From Pseudoips prasinana (lineage: Eukaryota > Arthropoda > Insecta > Lepidoptera > Nolidae): a DNA stretch of 64,000 bases. The translations under genes were made by a program, and so were the position numbers. Every line of letters starts with the position of its first letter. Positions within the stretch are counted from its first letter, which is position 1. The notes beneath the pieces were generated by a model. That model was not told the DNA's origin and searched no databases. It saw nothing but the letters and a program-made list of their open reading frames with translations. The stretch is taken from contig OX621252.1 in the NCBI GenBank assembly GCA_951640165.1, forward strand, positions 28,665,934-28,729,933. The letters run 5' to 3'. This document shows, in pieces, positions 11,755-22,623 of the stretch.

Positions 11755-12185
11755 AGTCATCCCGAGGGAATATCTACCAGAGAAGGGGCAGCAGCGTCTC
11801 TCTGTGTTCTATGAGCATCATAATTCGATCGCCAACCTGGGGCTCTACCGGCTAAGTCGCCGAACATCGATCCTGAATGGCGTTCAAATAAATAAAGGCT
11901 AAAAATGAATTTACCATTCGTTAAATAGGTCTTCAACGTTGAAAATCGATTCCGGACCATTTATGACGTCACATGTGCTCATGGAAGCGGATTTAACGAT
12001 TGATTAACTCATTTTAAACCTTTATTTATTTGAACGCCATTCAAGAAATCGATGTTCGGTGACTTAGCCGGTAGAGCCCCTGTCTGCCAAACATGGTAGT
12101 TTGGCATATCATCCAAATGGTGGACTTAATTCCATTGTGGAGATTTTTGGAAGAGGCTTTTGTCCAGCAGTCAGGTAATAATATG
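11755..12185 (+). mobile_element. SINE6 copy split by a foldback element
   Basis: The first part (CCCGAGGGAATATCTACCAG to GATCGCCAACC) resumes at 12083 with TCTGCCAAAC and ends in the RTE-like TTTTGTCCAGCAG tail. The gap is filled by the 240-bp insert at 11840-12079. Confidence 0.8.
11840..12079. mobile_element. foldback MITE nested in SINE6, CTG duplications
   Basis: The left terminus GGGCTCTACCGGCTAAGTC is repeated inverted at the right end. The arms pair over about 70 bases, extending into AATAAATAAAGG. CTG flanks both sides (11837-11839, 12080-12082). Removing the insert and one CTG restores SINE6 as CCAACCTGTCTGCC, close to CCAACCCGTCTGCC in other copies. Confidence 0.85.
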
Positions 12186-12239
12186 ATAATAATGTATTAT
12201 GTTTTTACAAGCAAAATTCCCTTTTTTCGGGAACCGTGA

Positions 12240-12612
12240 AATTATTTATTTATTGTTTAGATAACCAACAGCTATACATTAAAAATATTACTGCTATAAT
12301 AGGAAACATAAAGCCAATTACAGGTTTCCACGGATAGCGACTGATACACACATACAATGCTTCCGATTTTACTCTTAAACAGAGTAGCTGAAGCATATTA
12401 TTATGTTAAAAGTTATTGGAAAAAATTAAGGTTTAGCTGCCTGCGTGCCACCTCACTCTTAATATAAAATGGGTCAAAATTAAACTTTTTACATAATTTA
12501 TTAAAATCCTTGCTCACTCGCACTATATATGAATTTAGCCCATAATTAGTCGACGAAAATGGAATAGATATAGGTGTATGAAGTCTAGGCGATCTTTGGG
12601 GAACGTTAATAA
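12240..12612 (-). mobile_element. LINE 3' end, probable ORF2 C-terminus
   Basis: The plus strand begins with a TTATTTATTTATTG-type tail. Minus-strand translation of about 12420-12600 reads RSPRLHTP..IPF.S.NYGLNSYIVRVSKDFNKL, resembling the end of a LINE reverse transcriptase. The frame is short and the match is by eye. Confidence 0.5.
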
Positions 12613-13250
12613 ATCAAAAATAAAACAAAATTGAATAGGTTTATATAATATTGTAAGTAATATATTTGATTATGACACAGTTTGATAAACATTCTATATA
12701 TATATCGTAACTTTGGTACAAATTACATTTATAAGCATAGCATAGCGAATCATTATTACTATTTTTCTAAAAACATTGACCGAGGCCTGTTGTTTGAGAA
12801 AGGAAACCTCCTATAATATGCTCTCTGCCTCTCTTTTTGTTCAAGCTTTGGATCTCTCATACACGTGACAGAATACAGTTAGTAGTGCTCGGCGTTAAAA
12901 GAAGGCGATAAAGTAGCAGCCAGCCAGGTATATCAGTAGATATAGCTGGCTGGTTACTCTTATACAAGGCGTGTGCCATGGAATAATTGTTTAATAACTC
13001 ACATAAAGAAATAAATTTGTCCATGGTAAAACAATTCGAATATAATGAATTATTTCAAAAAACATTGTGATTTATAAATTACATGAAATTTTACTTTTGT
13101 ACGTCTATTACTTATTACAAACTGTTTTGATCCGTGTGCAAGTCTGACTGCTCATCAACTACATAGATGTCCAGTTCAAAGCTGCTGATCAAAAACTTAG
13201 CGCTGGTTTTCATATACACTCTCTTGTGTCACAATGCAACAAAATTTGCT
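12613..13250. other. unrecognised, with a short hairpin
   Basis: No family is recognised. At 12920-12953 CCAGCCAGGTATATC pairs with GATATAGCTGGCTGG, with one mismatch. Confidence 0.4.
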
Positions 13251-13252
13251 AA

Positions 13253-13286
13253 CTAATTTTATAGTCGACTGCGACTATAAAATTAG
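13253..13286. repeat. perfect 15-bp hairpin
   Basis: CTAATTTTATAGTCG is followed by ACTG and its exact inverse. It borders the SINE1 fragment at 13289. Confidence 0.85.
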
Positions 13287-13288
13287 GT

Positions 13289-13349
13289 CGGACAATAAGT
13301 ACATTCAGACTCAGAATAACTACTTATTGTTCTCTTAACTGCTGCGCCA
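13289..13349 (-). mobile_element. SINE1 fragment, left member of an inverted pair
   Basis: It carries GGACAATAAGTACATTCAGA, CTCAGAATAACTACTTATTG and the tRNA-like CTGCGCCAGAC end. It is the inverse of 13520-13580. Confidence 0.7.
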
Positions 13350-13519
13350 GACTAAGAAAAAACTTAATAATCTTTAGATTACTATGTTGTTTTGCTACAA
13401 AACATGTCAGTAAAGTTTTTTATCGATGAAGCGTCTTCCCTAAACAGAAGACTAATATATTATGTAAATGAACTGATTCTTAGATAAATTTATGTTTAAT
13501 ACGTATTTAGTATGAGTGC

Positions 13520-13648
13520 ACGTCTGGTTCAGCAGTTAAGTGAACAATAAGTAGTTATTCTGAGTCTGAATGTACTAATTGTCCGTCAATTATATGTTTG
13601 TAAAGTATACGGCTACACAGGGATACATAGAGTTAGTGTGGGCGTTAA
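13520..13648 (+). mobile_element. SINE1 fragment, right member of an inverted pair
   Basis: CGTCTGGTTCAGCAGTTAAG continues to TAGTTATTCTGAGTCTGAAT, then TATATGTTTGTAAAGTATAC. It shares diagnostic changes with 13289-13349, so the two arms probably arose by inverted duplication. Confidence 0.7.
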
Positions 13649-13649
13649 C

Positions 13650-14253
13650 TAAATAAAAAAATTGCTTAACAGAAAATTACTTATCAGTCTCTACGCTAGA
13701 TTGTAATACAAATAAAGTAATATACTTAGTGCTTCACAAAACGAATAAAGGCTATATATATGTACATAATTATTCAAAAATCAATTCAAAAATAAAATTT
13801 CCCGCAACATCTCTTTCATTTCATTTTTCATCTTGCGTATACGTTTGGCCATTTCACAAGAGCCCAGTAAAATTTGGGGAACCGTACCATATTCTCCGCT
13901 TATATTAAAATCTAAGAGCAATTCATATAAATCACATCTCGCCTTTCATTTCTCCGAAACCATTTCCGTCTTTTCATAGCGAGGTGAATGATAAAATATT
14001 TTAAACCATATCTCATTACCCTGTCGTATGGCACGTCAGCAAAGAAATCGACAGGAGATTAATGCGGCCCCAAGGGATAATCGTAATTGATTTTTTTTCG
14101 TACGGTACCCTCATATCCGCACGATGTGAACCGTTGGTAACCCGTGTTTTGAGGTCCAAATATTAATCTACATAATATATTATATTGTTATGAGAAACAA
14201 TATATATTTTTATTGCTGTTAGCTTTTGTTTTGTGTCAGTATATATTTTTTAA
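13650..14253. other. unique-looking sequence without repeats
   Basis: No repeat family is recognised. Positions 13795-14110 are less AT-rich than the surroundings and have no long open frame. Homeodomain-type TAAT cores cluster near 14060-14090. Confidence 0.35.
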
Positions 14254-14508
14254 ATTTTGTGCGCGTTTATTGTTGGAAGGATTCAGAATATCATCACCTC
14301 ATCGCATTCCGTGGGAGGTGTAAAAGTCGACTCCAGGGAATATCTACCAGAAGATGGGCAGCAGCTTCTTTCTGAGGAATATGACCATCATACTGCGACC
14401 GCCAACCCGTCTGCCAAGCGTAGCGATTATAGCATACTCCACCAAGATGATTCCTGGGAGAGGCTTTTGTTCAGCAGTGGACTTTTTATAGCTGTTATGA
14501 TTATTTGA
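14254..14508 (+). mobile_element. SINE6, near full length
   Basis: It runs from GAATATCATCACCTCATCGC through GGGAATATCTACCAGA, the CGACCGCCAACCCGTCTGCC block and GCATACTCC, to GGCTTTTGTTCAGCAGTGGA and a TTATGATTATT tail. It is the best SINE6 copy here. The 3' part matches the RTE 3' end. Confidence 0.85.
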
Positions 14509-14510
14509 AG

Positions 14511-14655
14511 GGCTGGCTGGCGTGTATGGTAAATACTTGCCTTTCACGCCGCAGGTCGTGGGTTTGATTCCCACCTAGGACAGATATTTTTGTGCATGAA
14601 CATGTCTGTTTGTCCTGAGTCTGGATGTAATTATCTACATAAGAATGCATTCACA
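14511..14655 (+). mobile_element. SINE3, 3'-truncated
   Basis: A tRNA-like head (GCTGGCTGGCGTG, B box GGTTTGATTCCCACC) is followed by GTCCTGAGTCTGGATGTAAT. It stops after TATCTACATAAG and abuts a 5S-SINE. Confidence 0.85.
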
Positions 14656-14890
14656 AAGCTAGATGCTCTCAGCAGTCCGTAAGTGATCGGCAAGGTTAAG
14701 CAACTAGGCTCGCGGTCAGTCCATAGATGGGTGACCATCAAAGTAGTTTCAATTCTTCGGAGGCTTCGGAGAGCACGTTAAGCTGTCGTTCAAAGTTGTA
14801 GTTATTATGCAACAATCGTTGAGCCATGTCAGAGGTCTACTGGGTGGCTTGTACAACTCTGACACTAGGATAACCACTGCCCATACCTTA
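14656..14890 (+). mobile_element. 5S-SINE copy
   Basis: The 5S-like head is CCGTAAGTGATCGGCAAGGT, TAAGCAACTAGGCTCGCGGT, CAGTCCATAGATGGGTGACC. The body follows and the end reads CTAGGATAACCACTGCCCAT. Confidence 0.9.
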
Positions 14891-15061
14891 TTCTTAGACC
14901 AATCCTGTTTTTTTGGTGATTAGTTACATTATAAAATATGATTACAGGACTTGGGAAAGCTCCGCAACAGCATATCGCCATCTTTTGAGTTAGTGAATTA
15001 ATTAGTGAATTATATAGGTAAATTTTTGTATCACTACATACCTAAATCAGAAACCGGCAGA

Positions 15062-15457
15062 TATAGTAATAATAATAATAAAAATAATGTCCTCCTAGCC
15101 GAATTCGGCCACGGCGGCCAGTCTCAACAGAGATTGGCCATCTGCGCGGGACATATTATAGTGCTCAAGTGTGTACGCAAACACAGGAGCACTTTTTATT
15201 CCATCACTCTCATGATCCGATGGGACGCCTAAGCGACACGACCGGAAAGAGGTCAGGCACAGGACCGACATCTTTACGTGCTCTCTGAGGTACGGGGGTA
15301 TAATACCGCCAACTCCTAGACTTCGGGCTGATGCTGAGAATTTTTTCTTTTTTTTACTGAAAAGTCCCAAAATCACTTACTGGCCCGACCCGGGATTTGA
15401 ACCCAGGACCTCGTTAACTGCGGGTGAACACGCTACCGCTAGACCAATGAGGCAGAT
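15062..15457 (-). mobile_element. SINE4, full length
   Basis: Minus strand: the tRNA-like head reads GCCTCATTGGTCTAGCGGTA with B box GGGTTCAAATCCCGGGTC. The body follows (GGCGGTATTATACCCCCG, CTTTCCGGTCGTGTCGC) and the end CCGCCGTGGCCGAATTCGGC is followed by a short (TAT)n-type tail. About 395 bp is long for a SINE. Confidence 0.85.
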
Positions 15458-15459
15458 AT

Positions 15460-16350
15460 AGTAAGAGGTTATTGTAACCTATTTTTAAGACGCGATATTA
15501 AAATTACAAAAAATTTCCATGAATTAAGAAGTAATAAATATATTTTTTCGTATTTTTTGTGTGCAAAGTTCTTATAATACCTACTCAGCTTAATCAAATT
15601 AAGATTATCTACAGAAATTTCTGAGAACTAGGGAAAATTCTATCTAGATTTTGATTTAGAACGTAGTATTAGGTTTAGGAGAATACCTATATAGAAAATA
15701 TTGAAACTTATAAAAAATATTAATATAATTAAATTACTTTGTACCAGCACGTGCGTCAATAATATTAACAATATTTTTATTTAACACTGTTTTGCTTATC
15801 ATTTTATAGCAGGAATTACTGCAGTCTGTCTGGATTATTTTACCTATATCTACAGTCATAGACTAACAATGTTTACTATAAATATTAAGGCACTGACATC
15901 AGCCAAATTGCTCCTTCTTTGCAAAATTTTAGCCAATACTATGCAAGCTAATTTGAAAACATTGACGCCAAATATGGTTTATATTTGAAGAATTCTTATT
16001 TGATCCTAAATACTATTCTAGATTTTCACTCCATAGAATAAACACAAAGACACCTCTATAAATTATTTTGAAAATATGAGGTTTGAAAGTATGAGATCAG
16101 TAAAATCTTGGTTGTTTTTTATTCATCATACATGTATGTATCTCTAGGGGTTATTGGTTAGTTTCATAATTACCTACCGGTTTGGTTTCCGGCAGCGTAT
16201 TCACGTAGAAGATACTTTTTCTTCATAGTGCGATATGACTGTTGGCGTGCCACAGAAAGGCGCGCTCTCTCAATTAATTTTCACTTTAATTGTAAATACT
16301 ATTTAAAACCTCAATTCTTCTTATCACCTCTATACACGCGTCTTTCTACA
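15460..16350. other. no feature recognised
   Basis: AT-rich unique-looking sequence with no open frame or family match seen. Confidence 0.35.
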
Positions 16351-16351
16351 G

Positions 16352-16553
16352 ATTTTTTTTAAAGACGACGCCTGCAGTAGGTAAATTAATCCCTGTGTAG
16401 CGGGGTACTTTACAAACATATAATAAACGGACACAAATTACATGCAGACTCAGAACAACTATTTATGGGTCACTCAAATAGTTGTCGGGCGCGGGACTCG
16501 AACCCGCGACACGACGCGGCGAGGCGACTGTCTTCGCCGCTGCGCCTACATGT
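16352..16553 (-). mobile_element. SINE1, near full length
   Basis: It runs on the minus strand from the GGCGCAGCGGCGAAGACAGT head with B box GGTTCGAGTCCCGCGCC to GTACCCCGCTACACAGGG and a TTTAAAAAAAATC end. Confidence 0.88.
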
Positions 16554-16834
16554 TATGTGTGTTAAAATCTCCCCGATTTTAACACGTTTTAATATTTTTC
16601 TGTCCACTATATTTTGACACGTACTCGGCAGTTTATACGTGTAATACGATAAATTTGGGTGCTGTCAAGTTACGATGAAGTAATAATAGAATATAAAAAC
16701 CACCAGAAATAGTAGACGCAACATAAAAGAGTTGTAAAGTGTCATCACTCGTAACTGGAGGCGAAACTTCATCATGTCAGTCAAATTATATCCACAGCTG
16801 GACAAAAACCTCCCCAAGGTCAGAGATAAACTTT

Positions 16835-16900
16835 CTCTGGTAGGTCCTCGGGACTTCTACGCCCCCAACGGGATGAGATGGGGTGATGATATTCACATAG
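16835..16900 (-). mobile_element. SINE6 5' fragment
   Basis: Minus strand GTGAATATCATCACCCCATC, then CATCCCGTTGGGGGCGTAGA and CTACCAGAGAAAG match the SINE6 start. Confidence 0.7.
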
Positions 16901-16904
16901 TAAT

Positions 16905-17224
16905 TTTACACCTATTGTCTACATATAATTTATTTAATCCGGTATACATTAATTTTATGGTAAATTATTATTATATTAAATAATCGTAAATATAAAATAA
17001 ATTAAAAGGTCTACAGTAAAAGTAAAAAAAGGATATGATTAAAAGTAACCCGTACGTGGTCCTCATGCAGTCATTTTTAATTAAATTTTTGCGTCGACAG
17101 GCGAGTGAAAATGTGGATATGTCCCTAATAATGTTTTAAATGTATTACACGTTTAATCCGTTTATAGAAAGAATAAAATTATAATGAAGCTTATAGGCTT
17201 ATATTCTTTTGCATAATATTATTA
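16905..17224. other. no feature recognised
   Basis: AT-rich unique-looking sequence between a SINE6 scrap and a LINE 3' end. Confidence 0.35.
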
Positions 17225-17622
17225 CAATTAATAATAAAAAATAATAATAAAATCATTTATTTCTCTCAAAAAGTAAATTATTTACAAATATTCATATCAA
17301 GTTTTTTGGTACATTAACTTTTTGAGAGCTGGAGTCCGTACTAGGTTCGGAGCCTGTGTGACGGATCTCCAGGCTCTCTTACTCCTTATAATAATTTAAA
17401 ATTAAAACTGCTAACATGACAATATTACATTTGCAAATAAAGGAAATTGGACAAGTTAAAGAAAATAAAATAGTAATGTTAATGCCTGTTGTGTGTATGA
17501 GTGTAAGTGTGTGGGTGTGTGGGTATGTGTGTGTTTGAGTGTGTGCGTGTGTGCGTGTGTGTGTGTGTGTGTGTGTGGGTGAGTTTTATGCTGTGTTTGT
17601 GTGATTTAATCAGCTGTGGGGT
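17225..17622 (-). mobile_element. L-C LINE 3' UTR with (CA)n and an AT-rich tail
   Basis: Downstream of the RT stop on the minus strand there is a (CA)n tract, then AAGAGAGCCTGGAGATCC and a tail rich in TTATTATTATT. A second 3' end of this family lies at 43240-43490. Confidence 0.75.
17482..17582. repeat. (TG)n microsatellite
   Basis: An interrupted GT/TG tract lies inside the L-C 3' UTR. The counterpart at 43435-43480 also has one, so it belongs to the element. Confidence 0.9.
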
Positions 17623-18477
17623 CTATAATGGTTGGGTAATTATGTTTTCGGTCTCTTCATAGTCTAGTTTAAGAAGCCAATCTATTACTAACTTTTTGCA
17701 ATCTGATAAGCACATAGGATATATGTTTAAAATTTTATTAATTTTGTTATAAACATGGCTGCTGAGGAAACAAAAACTGCGTTGAGCCAGACTGGATTTG
17801 ACCAATCTTGGAGGGCAAGCACTATATTTGAGCCTGGAATTTTTAAATTTATTGGGATTATAGTGAGTAAAGGAATGGGTAGTTAGGATCAGGTTTAGTA
17901 AGAATAATTTTCGAACTGAGAGGACATTGCAGGTAGTGTATAGTCTCGTTGTTGGAAAGATGCGAGGCAGTTTCCATCCTACTTTTAAGACAGCTCTCTG
18001 GGCACGTTCCACTTTCATTATATGAGTTTTAGACGATCCACCCCAAGAAACTATACAGTACTGGATGAGAGATTGAGCAAGAGCTAAATAAACCGATCTA
18101 AGCACCTTTACATCTGCGACATGGCGAAGCCTCTTGAAGATAAAAATTAATTTGCGCAATCTGGAGGCAAGAGTGCCAATGTGATTTTGAAAAGAGAGAA
18201 GGTCATCTATAACTACGCCCAGGTATTTAATAGAGTTACAGCGGCTGAGAAGAGGACAGTTACAGGTATTACTGAGAGAGATATCGCAAGAGTGAACTGA
18301 CAAGGCGTACGGCACTGAGGTAAGTTTTCCAGAGCTTGACAACGAGAAAGTCAGATACTTTGTTTTGTCAACATTAAGTGTGAGTAGATTATTAGTAAGC
18401 CAACTGGTGACCATATTAAGACCTGACTGATTTAGAATTAAAAGTATGGACAACAATACGTATGGCATTCGAATCAT
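17623..18477 (-). pseudogene. non-LTR retrotransposon ORF2 remnant: reverse-transcriptase C-terminal region (L-C)
   Basis: About 284 residues are open. Recognisable LINE reverse-transcriptase features are WLTNNLLTLNVDKTKYLTF (residues 26-44), IKYLGVVIDDLLSFQNHI (about 83-100), the LRHVADVKVLRSVYLALAQS block with QYCIVSWG (about 117-146), and the KVERAQRAVLKV segment. These are Jockey/CR1-group signatures. The FADD catalytic motif lies upstream of the break and is missing. The first 20 or so residues do not look like RT, so the 5' truncation is probably near 18430 on the plus strand. The frame is uninterrupted to its stop, suggesting a fairly young copy. It is non-functional because the endonuclease and catalytic palm are absent. 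Confidence 0.9.
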
Positions 18478-18479
18478 TA

Positions 18480-18748
18480 TGAAATCAAATGTTCAGCAAA
18501 TAACAGTATCTCACATGTTTTTTATGGTAAACAAAACATTCGGGCAATTGAAATTCGGAAATATGAATATTATGGCATATATTTTTCGGGCAAACAAAAG
18601 ATAACCCTTCTTAATTAATATCACTGACTCTATAAGTGACGCAATGGATTAAGTCAAGACTACTTAATCCATGTAATATGATTTAATTCTAAATAAAAAT
18701 TTATTAATTAACATAAACATATTATAATCCTGTAACTATTTTATATAG
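18480..18748. other. no feature recognised
   Basis: AT-rich sequence between the L-C 5' break and a Helitron-like fragment. Confidence 0.35.
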
Positions 18749-18750
18749 AT

Positions 18751-18915
18751 CTAGCTGTGCCCCGCGGTTATACCCGCGTTAAACCTTACTAATTATTATA
18801 GCCTATGTGTTAATCCAGGATGTCAGCTAACTCTATACCAAATTTTATTAGAATCGCACCAGCCGTTTAGACGTGAAGAAATAACAATCATACACACTCA
18901 CATAATGTATTGTAA
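18751..18915 (-). mobile_element. HEL short form, 5' end lost
   Basis: The left side is CTAGCTGTGCCCCGCGGTTA, the usual 3' terminus. The opposite end fades after CACACTCACATAATG without a clear TC terminus. Confidence 0.75.
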
Positions 18916-18970
18916 CAGTATTTGTGCTGGCTATCTCTATGGTTTTGTTAACGTTTTTTATATTATTGTA

Positions 18971-19283
18971 CTAGCTGTGCCCCGCGGTTATACCCGTGTT
19001 AAATTTTATAATTTATCACAGCTCCTCTCCCGTAGGTGATAGCGTGATAGTATGTAGCCTATATGTTGACCCGACTTCTTAGTAATATTCAAGCAAAATT
19101 TGAAGTAAATCCATGCAGTACTTTTTGAGTTTAGCCCGGACAGACAAACAGACACACAGACGAAAATTCTAAAAACTATATTTTTGGCTTCGATATCGAA
19201 TGTAGACCACGCCCCAAGTATCCATTTTAAAAGATATTCAATGTACAGTTTTGACTTTCCTACGATTTTATTATATGTATAGA
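18971..19283 (-). mobile_element. HEL long form, complete
   Basis: On the minus strand it starts TCTATACATATAATAAAATC after an A and ends GGGGCACAGCTAG before a T. No target duplication is visible. Same length class as 25128, 26599 and 38583. TC...CTAG ends inserted between A and T are the Helitron hallmark. Confidence 0.85.
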
Positions 19284-19295
19284 TGTAGTGGGAGT

Positions 19296-19478
19296 GCTGT
19301 GTGGTGACGGCATAAAATATCATCACCCCATCTCATCCCGTGGGGGGCGTAGAAATCGTCCGAGGGAATACCTACCAAAGAACGGGCAGCAGTGTTTTTC
19401 AGTGAACTATGACCATCAAACTGCAATCGCCAACCCGTCTGCCAAGGATTGCGATTATGGCATATCCTGTAATTACTT
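19296..19478 (+). mobile_element. SINE6, 3' tail missing
   Basis: GGTGACGGCATAAAATATCA, CCGTGGGGGGCGTAGAAATC, GAGGGAATACCTACCAAAGA and CGCCAACCCGTCTGCCAAGG follow the family order and stop at GGCATATCC. Confidence 0.85.
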
Positions 19479-19559
19479 TCTCAAAAACATAATATTTCAG
19501 TAAATACCATACATATATTATAAACGACGAACTTCCTACCGCCATTTTATTGTAATGTT

Positions 19560-19694
19560 CAGACGCCAGCACATCCAGCTACCCCAATCTGTCAAATATC
19601 TTTTATAGATTTTCAACTTTATCACATAGGCATAAGGCTCACTTTCAATTGGGGAAATTTGACAAATTGGGGTAGCTTGATGTGCTGGCGTCTG
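19560..19694. mobile_element. MITE-M1 copy 1
   Basis: Terminal inverted repeats of about 38 bases start CAGACGCCAGCACATCCAGC and return as GCTTGATGTGCTGGCGTCTG. No coding. Other copies lie at 41153 and 43104, two of which border TA, hinting at a Tc1/mariner-type origin. Confidence 0.85.
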
Positions 19695-19699
19695 TAATA

Positions 19700-20745
19700 C
19701 ATCCGGCCGGAGAGAAAACAAAAGGTGTAGTACTGAAGAAACAATGATAAAAAAAACGTGTAACAGTCTTCTGCCTCCTTCGCACGCTCAATTTTAACAT
19801 CTTCTCCTGACAATAACAAACACATAAAAGAAAGATTTATCCAATTTGGTGCAGTCGTTTGGAATTTATAAGCGTACAAACGTTTCGGTGAGGCATTTTT
19901 ATTTATACAACATGTGACTTAATTAACGCACATCCTGAAAATAGTTTGTTCAGAATCGTTTACTGAATCGATTTATATCATTTTTAATAAAGGTATTTTT
20001 TTATTCCAATGTAATTTTAAACTACGGAAATTATTGTCCTATTAACCCTGTACAGTTAAAACAAATTGAAATGGACCGTAAGACAAAGTAATAAGACTTT
20101 TAAAATCGCAGTTTTATTTGTACTCATACAAATTCCATCATTCAATACATAATAAAGAATAATAAACTTTATTCCAAGAAACTAACTTAGAAAATAACAA
20201 TGCATATAGAAACATGTTAAATAAAAAATTGAGTGTATGTATTATGATTACAAAATAATATTCTAATTGGGGTGTTTGAGGGTGTGCGTTAATTACGTTA
20301 CATGTTGTATAGATTGTGTAGACAATCGTCGTTTGTTTTAATAAATAAATATATTCATCAAGTGTTTCGAACCAAGATACATGTTTAAATACGAGCCTAA
20401 ATAGAGGCCCAAACTATGCAAGACCACCGTGTGAATTTCCTTCGGATATAATTTAGCCAGCACGCATGAGCGAAATTAAATTAAATTTCAACAAGATCCA
20501 TCTCACTCTTGCTTCATTCCCTCCCCAGTTCGTTCCCCTCCCCTGCCAAACACCGGAGGTGAGGATACGATTTATATAGCTGGCTCCCCTGTATTTGAAC
20601 CTTTAAATTTATGTTGTGTTGTTAAAACGTACAACCGTGCCGAGGGTGGGGCTTCCAATTTTTATTGGTTTCATACAGGATTAATATTTGAACTAGAAAA
20701 ATAATGTGAATTATATAGGTCAATGCGTCGTCAAATCATTTAAAA
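19700..20745. other. mostly unrecognised; one polyadenylated 3' end
   Basis: Near 20160 a minus-strand 3' end (plus strand AATAAACTTTATTCC) suggests an old retroposon. The GC-richer 20460-20590 segment has no family or frame assigned. Confidence 0.35.
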
Positions 20746-20985
20746 TTCTGTGGCACAGTTGGTAAACGTTTGCCTTGCACGCCTCACGGTTCGATCTCCA
20801 CACAGGACATATGTTTCTGTAAATGAATATGTTTGTTTGTCCTAAATTATCTATATAAGCTTGTATTTACAAATGAAAAGTAGTATATCAGTTATCTGGT
20901 TTCCATAGTACAAGCTCTGCTATAATTTCGGAATTGAAGGCCGTGTGTCAATAATGTCCCAAGATTTTATTATTATTATTTTGTA
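20746..20985 (+). mobile_element. SINE3, diverged but complete
   Basis: Head GGCACAGTTGGTAAACG with B box GGTTCGATCTCCAC, core TTTGTTTGTCCTAA, and 3' end AATGTCCCAAGATTTTATTA with a (TTA)n tail. Confidence 0.85.
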
Positions 20986-20989
20986 AAGG

Positions 20990-21076
20990 TTGCTGGATGT
21001 CGTTGGATGCGGGGAATTGTGGAGATCTTTGGGGAGGCATTTGTCCAGCAGTGGGCATCTTTCGTCTTAGATGATG
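20990..21076 (+). mobile_element. RTE 3' end
   Basis: Starts GTTGCTGGATGTCG and continues GGGAATTGTGGAGATCTTTG to CCAGCAGTGGGCATCTTTCG and TAGATGATGA. Confidence 0.8.
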
Positions 21077-21244
21077 ATTGGTTCAATTACTTAAATTGAG
21101 TGCATTGAAAATGGAAACGCGCATGTGATGCCCCAAGTGATACAAACCTCCATAATAATGTGTCTTGAACTGGGTCACGTTATTAGAAGTTAATGTTGGA
21201 GTTTTTTCAAATACTATACAAACCCTTGCGGTTCTTTAGTACTT

Positions 21245-21470
21245 ACTAATCGTATGGGCAGTGGTTACCCTAGTGTCAGAGTTGTTCAAGCCGCCCATTA
21301 GGCCTCTGACATGGCTTAACGACTGTTGCCGGGACCGACAGCTTAACGTGCCTTCCGAAGCATGGAGATGCTCAGAAATTAAACCATTTTAGCGGTCACT
21401 TATCTATGGACTGACCGCGAGCCTAGTTGCTTAACCTCACCATTCACTTACAGACCTCCTCCCTAGTGAT
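21245..21470 (-). mobile_element. 5S-SINE copy
   Basis: Plus strand GTATGGGCAGTGGTTACCCT through GCCTCTGACATGGCTTAACG, then CGGTCACTTATCTATGGACT, GACCGCGAGCCTAGTTGCTT. The 5S-like head is on the right. Confidence 0.88.
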
Positions 21471-21474
21471 GTTT

Positions 21475-22250
21475 ATATTTTAAATTTGTTCTGCAATATG
21501 TTCACATATTATTAACGACTAAATAGCTGAACCGTGCCCACGTCGTTGGGCGGTAAACATTTTTACTTGTAATAAAATTTCAGTGTGATTCCGTTTATTT
21601 TTCGGGTTATAATAAAGCCTTTGACACACACACACATATAATGTCGCTTTATAGCAGTAAAAGAATTATCTAAATCGGTTAAGTAGACTAAGAGATTAAT
21701 TACCCTCTACAACCTCACAAACTACCTCTTTATAATATTCGTATAGATTTTGTTATTCATTTTAGTTATATGTACAAATTGTAAATAACACGTATTAAAC
21801 AGAGAGGCTTGATAATTTAAATCGGAACGTACGTTTTAAGTGAGTAGGTATAAGCTAATATCTGAAATAAGTAGAGAAATCGACTACAAAAACCAGACAG
21901 TAAATATTCAGCAGGTTGACTTTTCACCATGTTGGTCACTCTCAACAGAGAGAAACCTTTATGATACAACACTGGCATATCAAGCACAACGCATAAAAGA
22001 TTTATTTTATACAACTTGGCAGTGGAAAGTCAGTTTGTAACAAATGCGTATTTTAATAAAATAAAATGTTATTATAGTTCATTACTACCTACCACGTACA
22101 GATTTCACATTCAATACTATATCTGATTCTTCAAACGAATCTTAAGTCATGTTCTACCAGCCAAAGATATTTTTTTTAACTTTAGCATGTAAGTGGTTCT
22201 TATAAAATTTTGATATTAACTAATCTGTGCCAAAGTGTAGTTGAGTTACT
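21475..22250. other. no feature recognised
   Basis: AT-rich. A short CA repeat lies at 21625-21640. Overlapping short frames near 21820-22040 on both strands show no recognisable protein. Confidence 0.35.
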
Positions 22251-22254
22251 TATT

Positions 22255-22570
22255 TATTTATTTATTGTTTTCTTAATATTAAAACACAAGTCCAGAAAAA
22301 TACCCCACAAAACCGATCAGTCGGTTTAACCGCGGGAGAAAAGTCTCAATAAACAAGAAAACAACAACAAGATATATACTAAAAATAACTAATAACTATT
22401 ATTAATCACAGTTGACATTATGGCACTATTTTATGTATTAACAATATCTCTATTATCTATCTAATCTTATTTAGTAAGTAAGTATTTATATAATTTGTTT
22501 TTAAATATATATTTTTTTGGTTCACTCCTAATGTCAGCCGGTATACTATTTAAAATATAAGGTAATCGTT
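22255..22570 (-). mobile_element. LINE 3' end, likely
   Basis: A (TTTA)n tract on the left followed by CAAGTCCAGAAAAATACCCC suggests the minus-strand 3' end of a non-LTR element. No protein remnant was identified. Confidence 0.4.
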
Positions 22571-22623
22571 ACTTATCGTATAGTCCGTGGTTACCCAATT
22601 TTCGCAGTTGTCCTAGCCGGCCA

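Noticed and set aside
15095..15376. 93-codon frame in SINE4
   Set aside because: It lies wholly within a SINE and is broken in the other copy at 23662.
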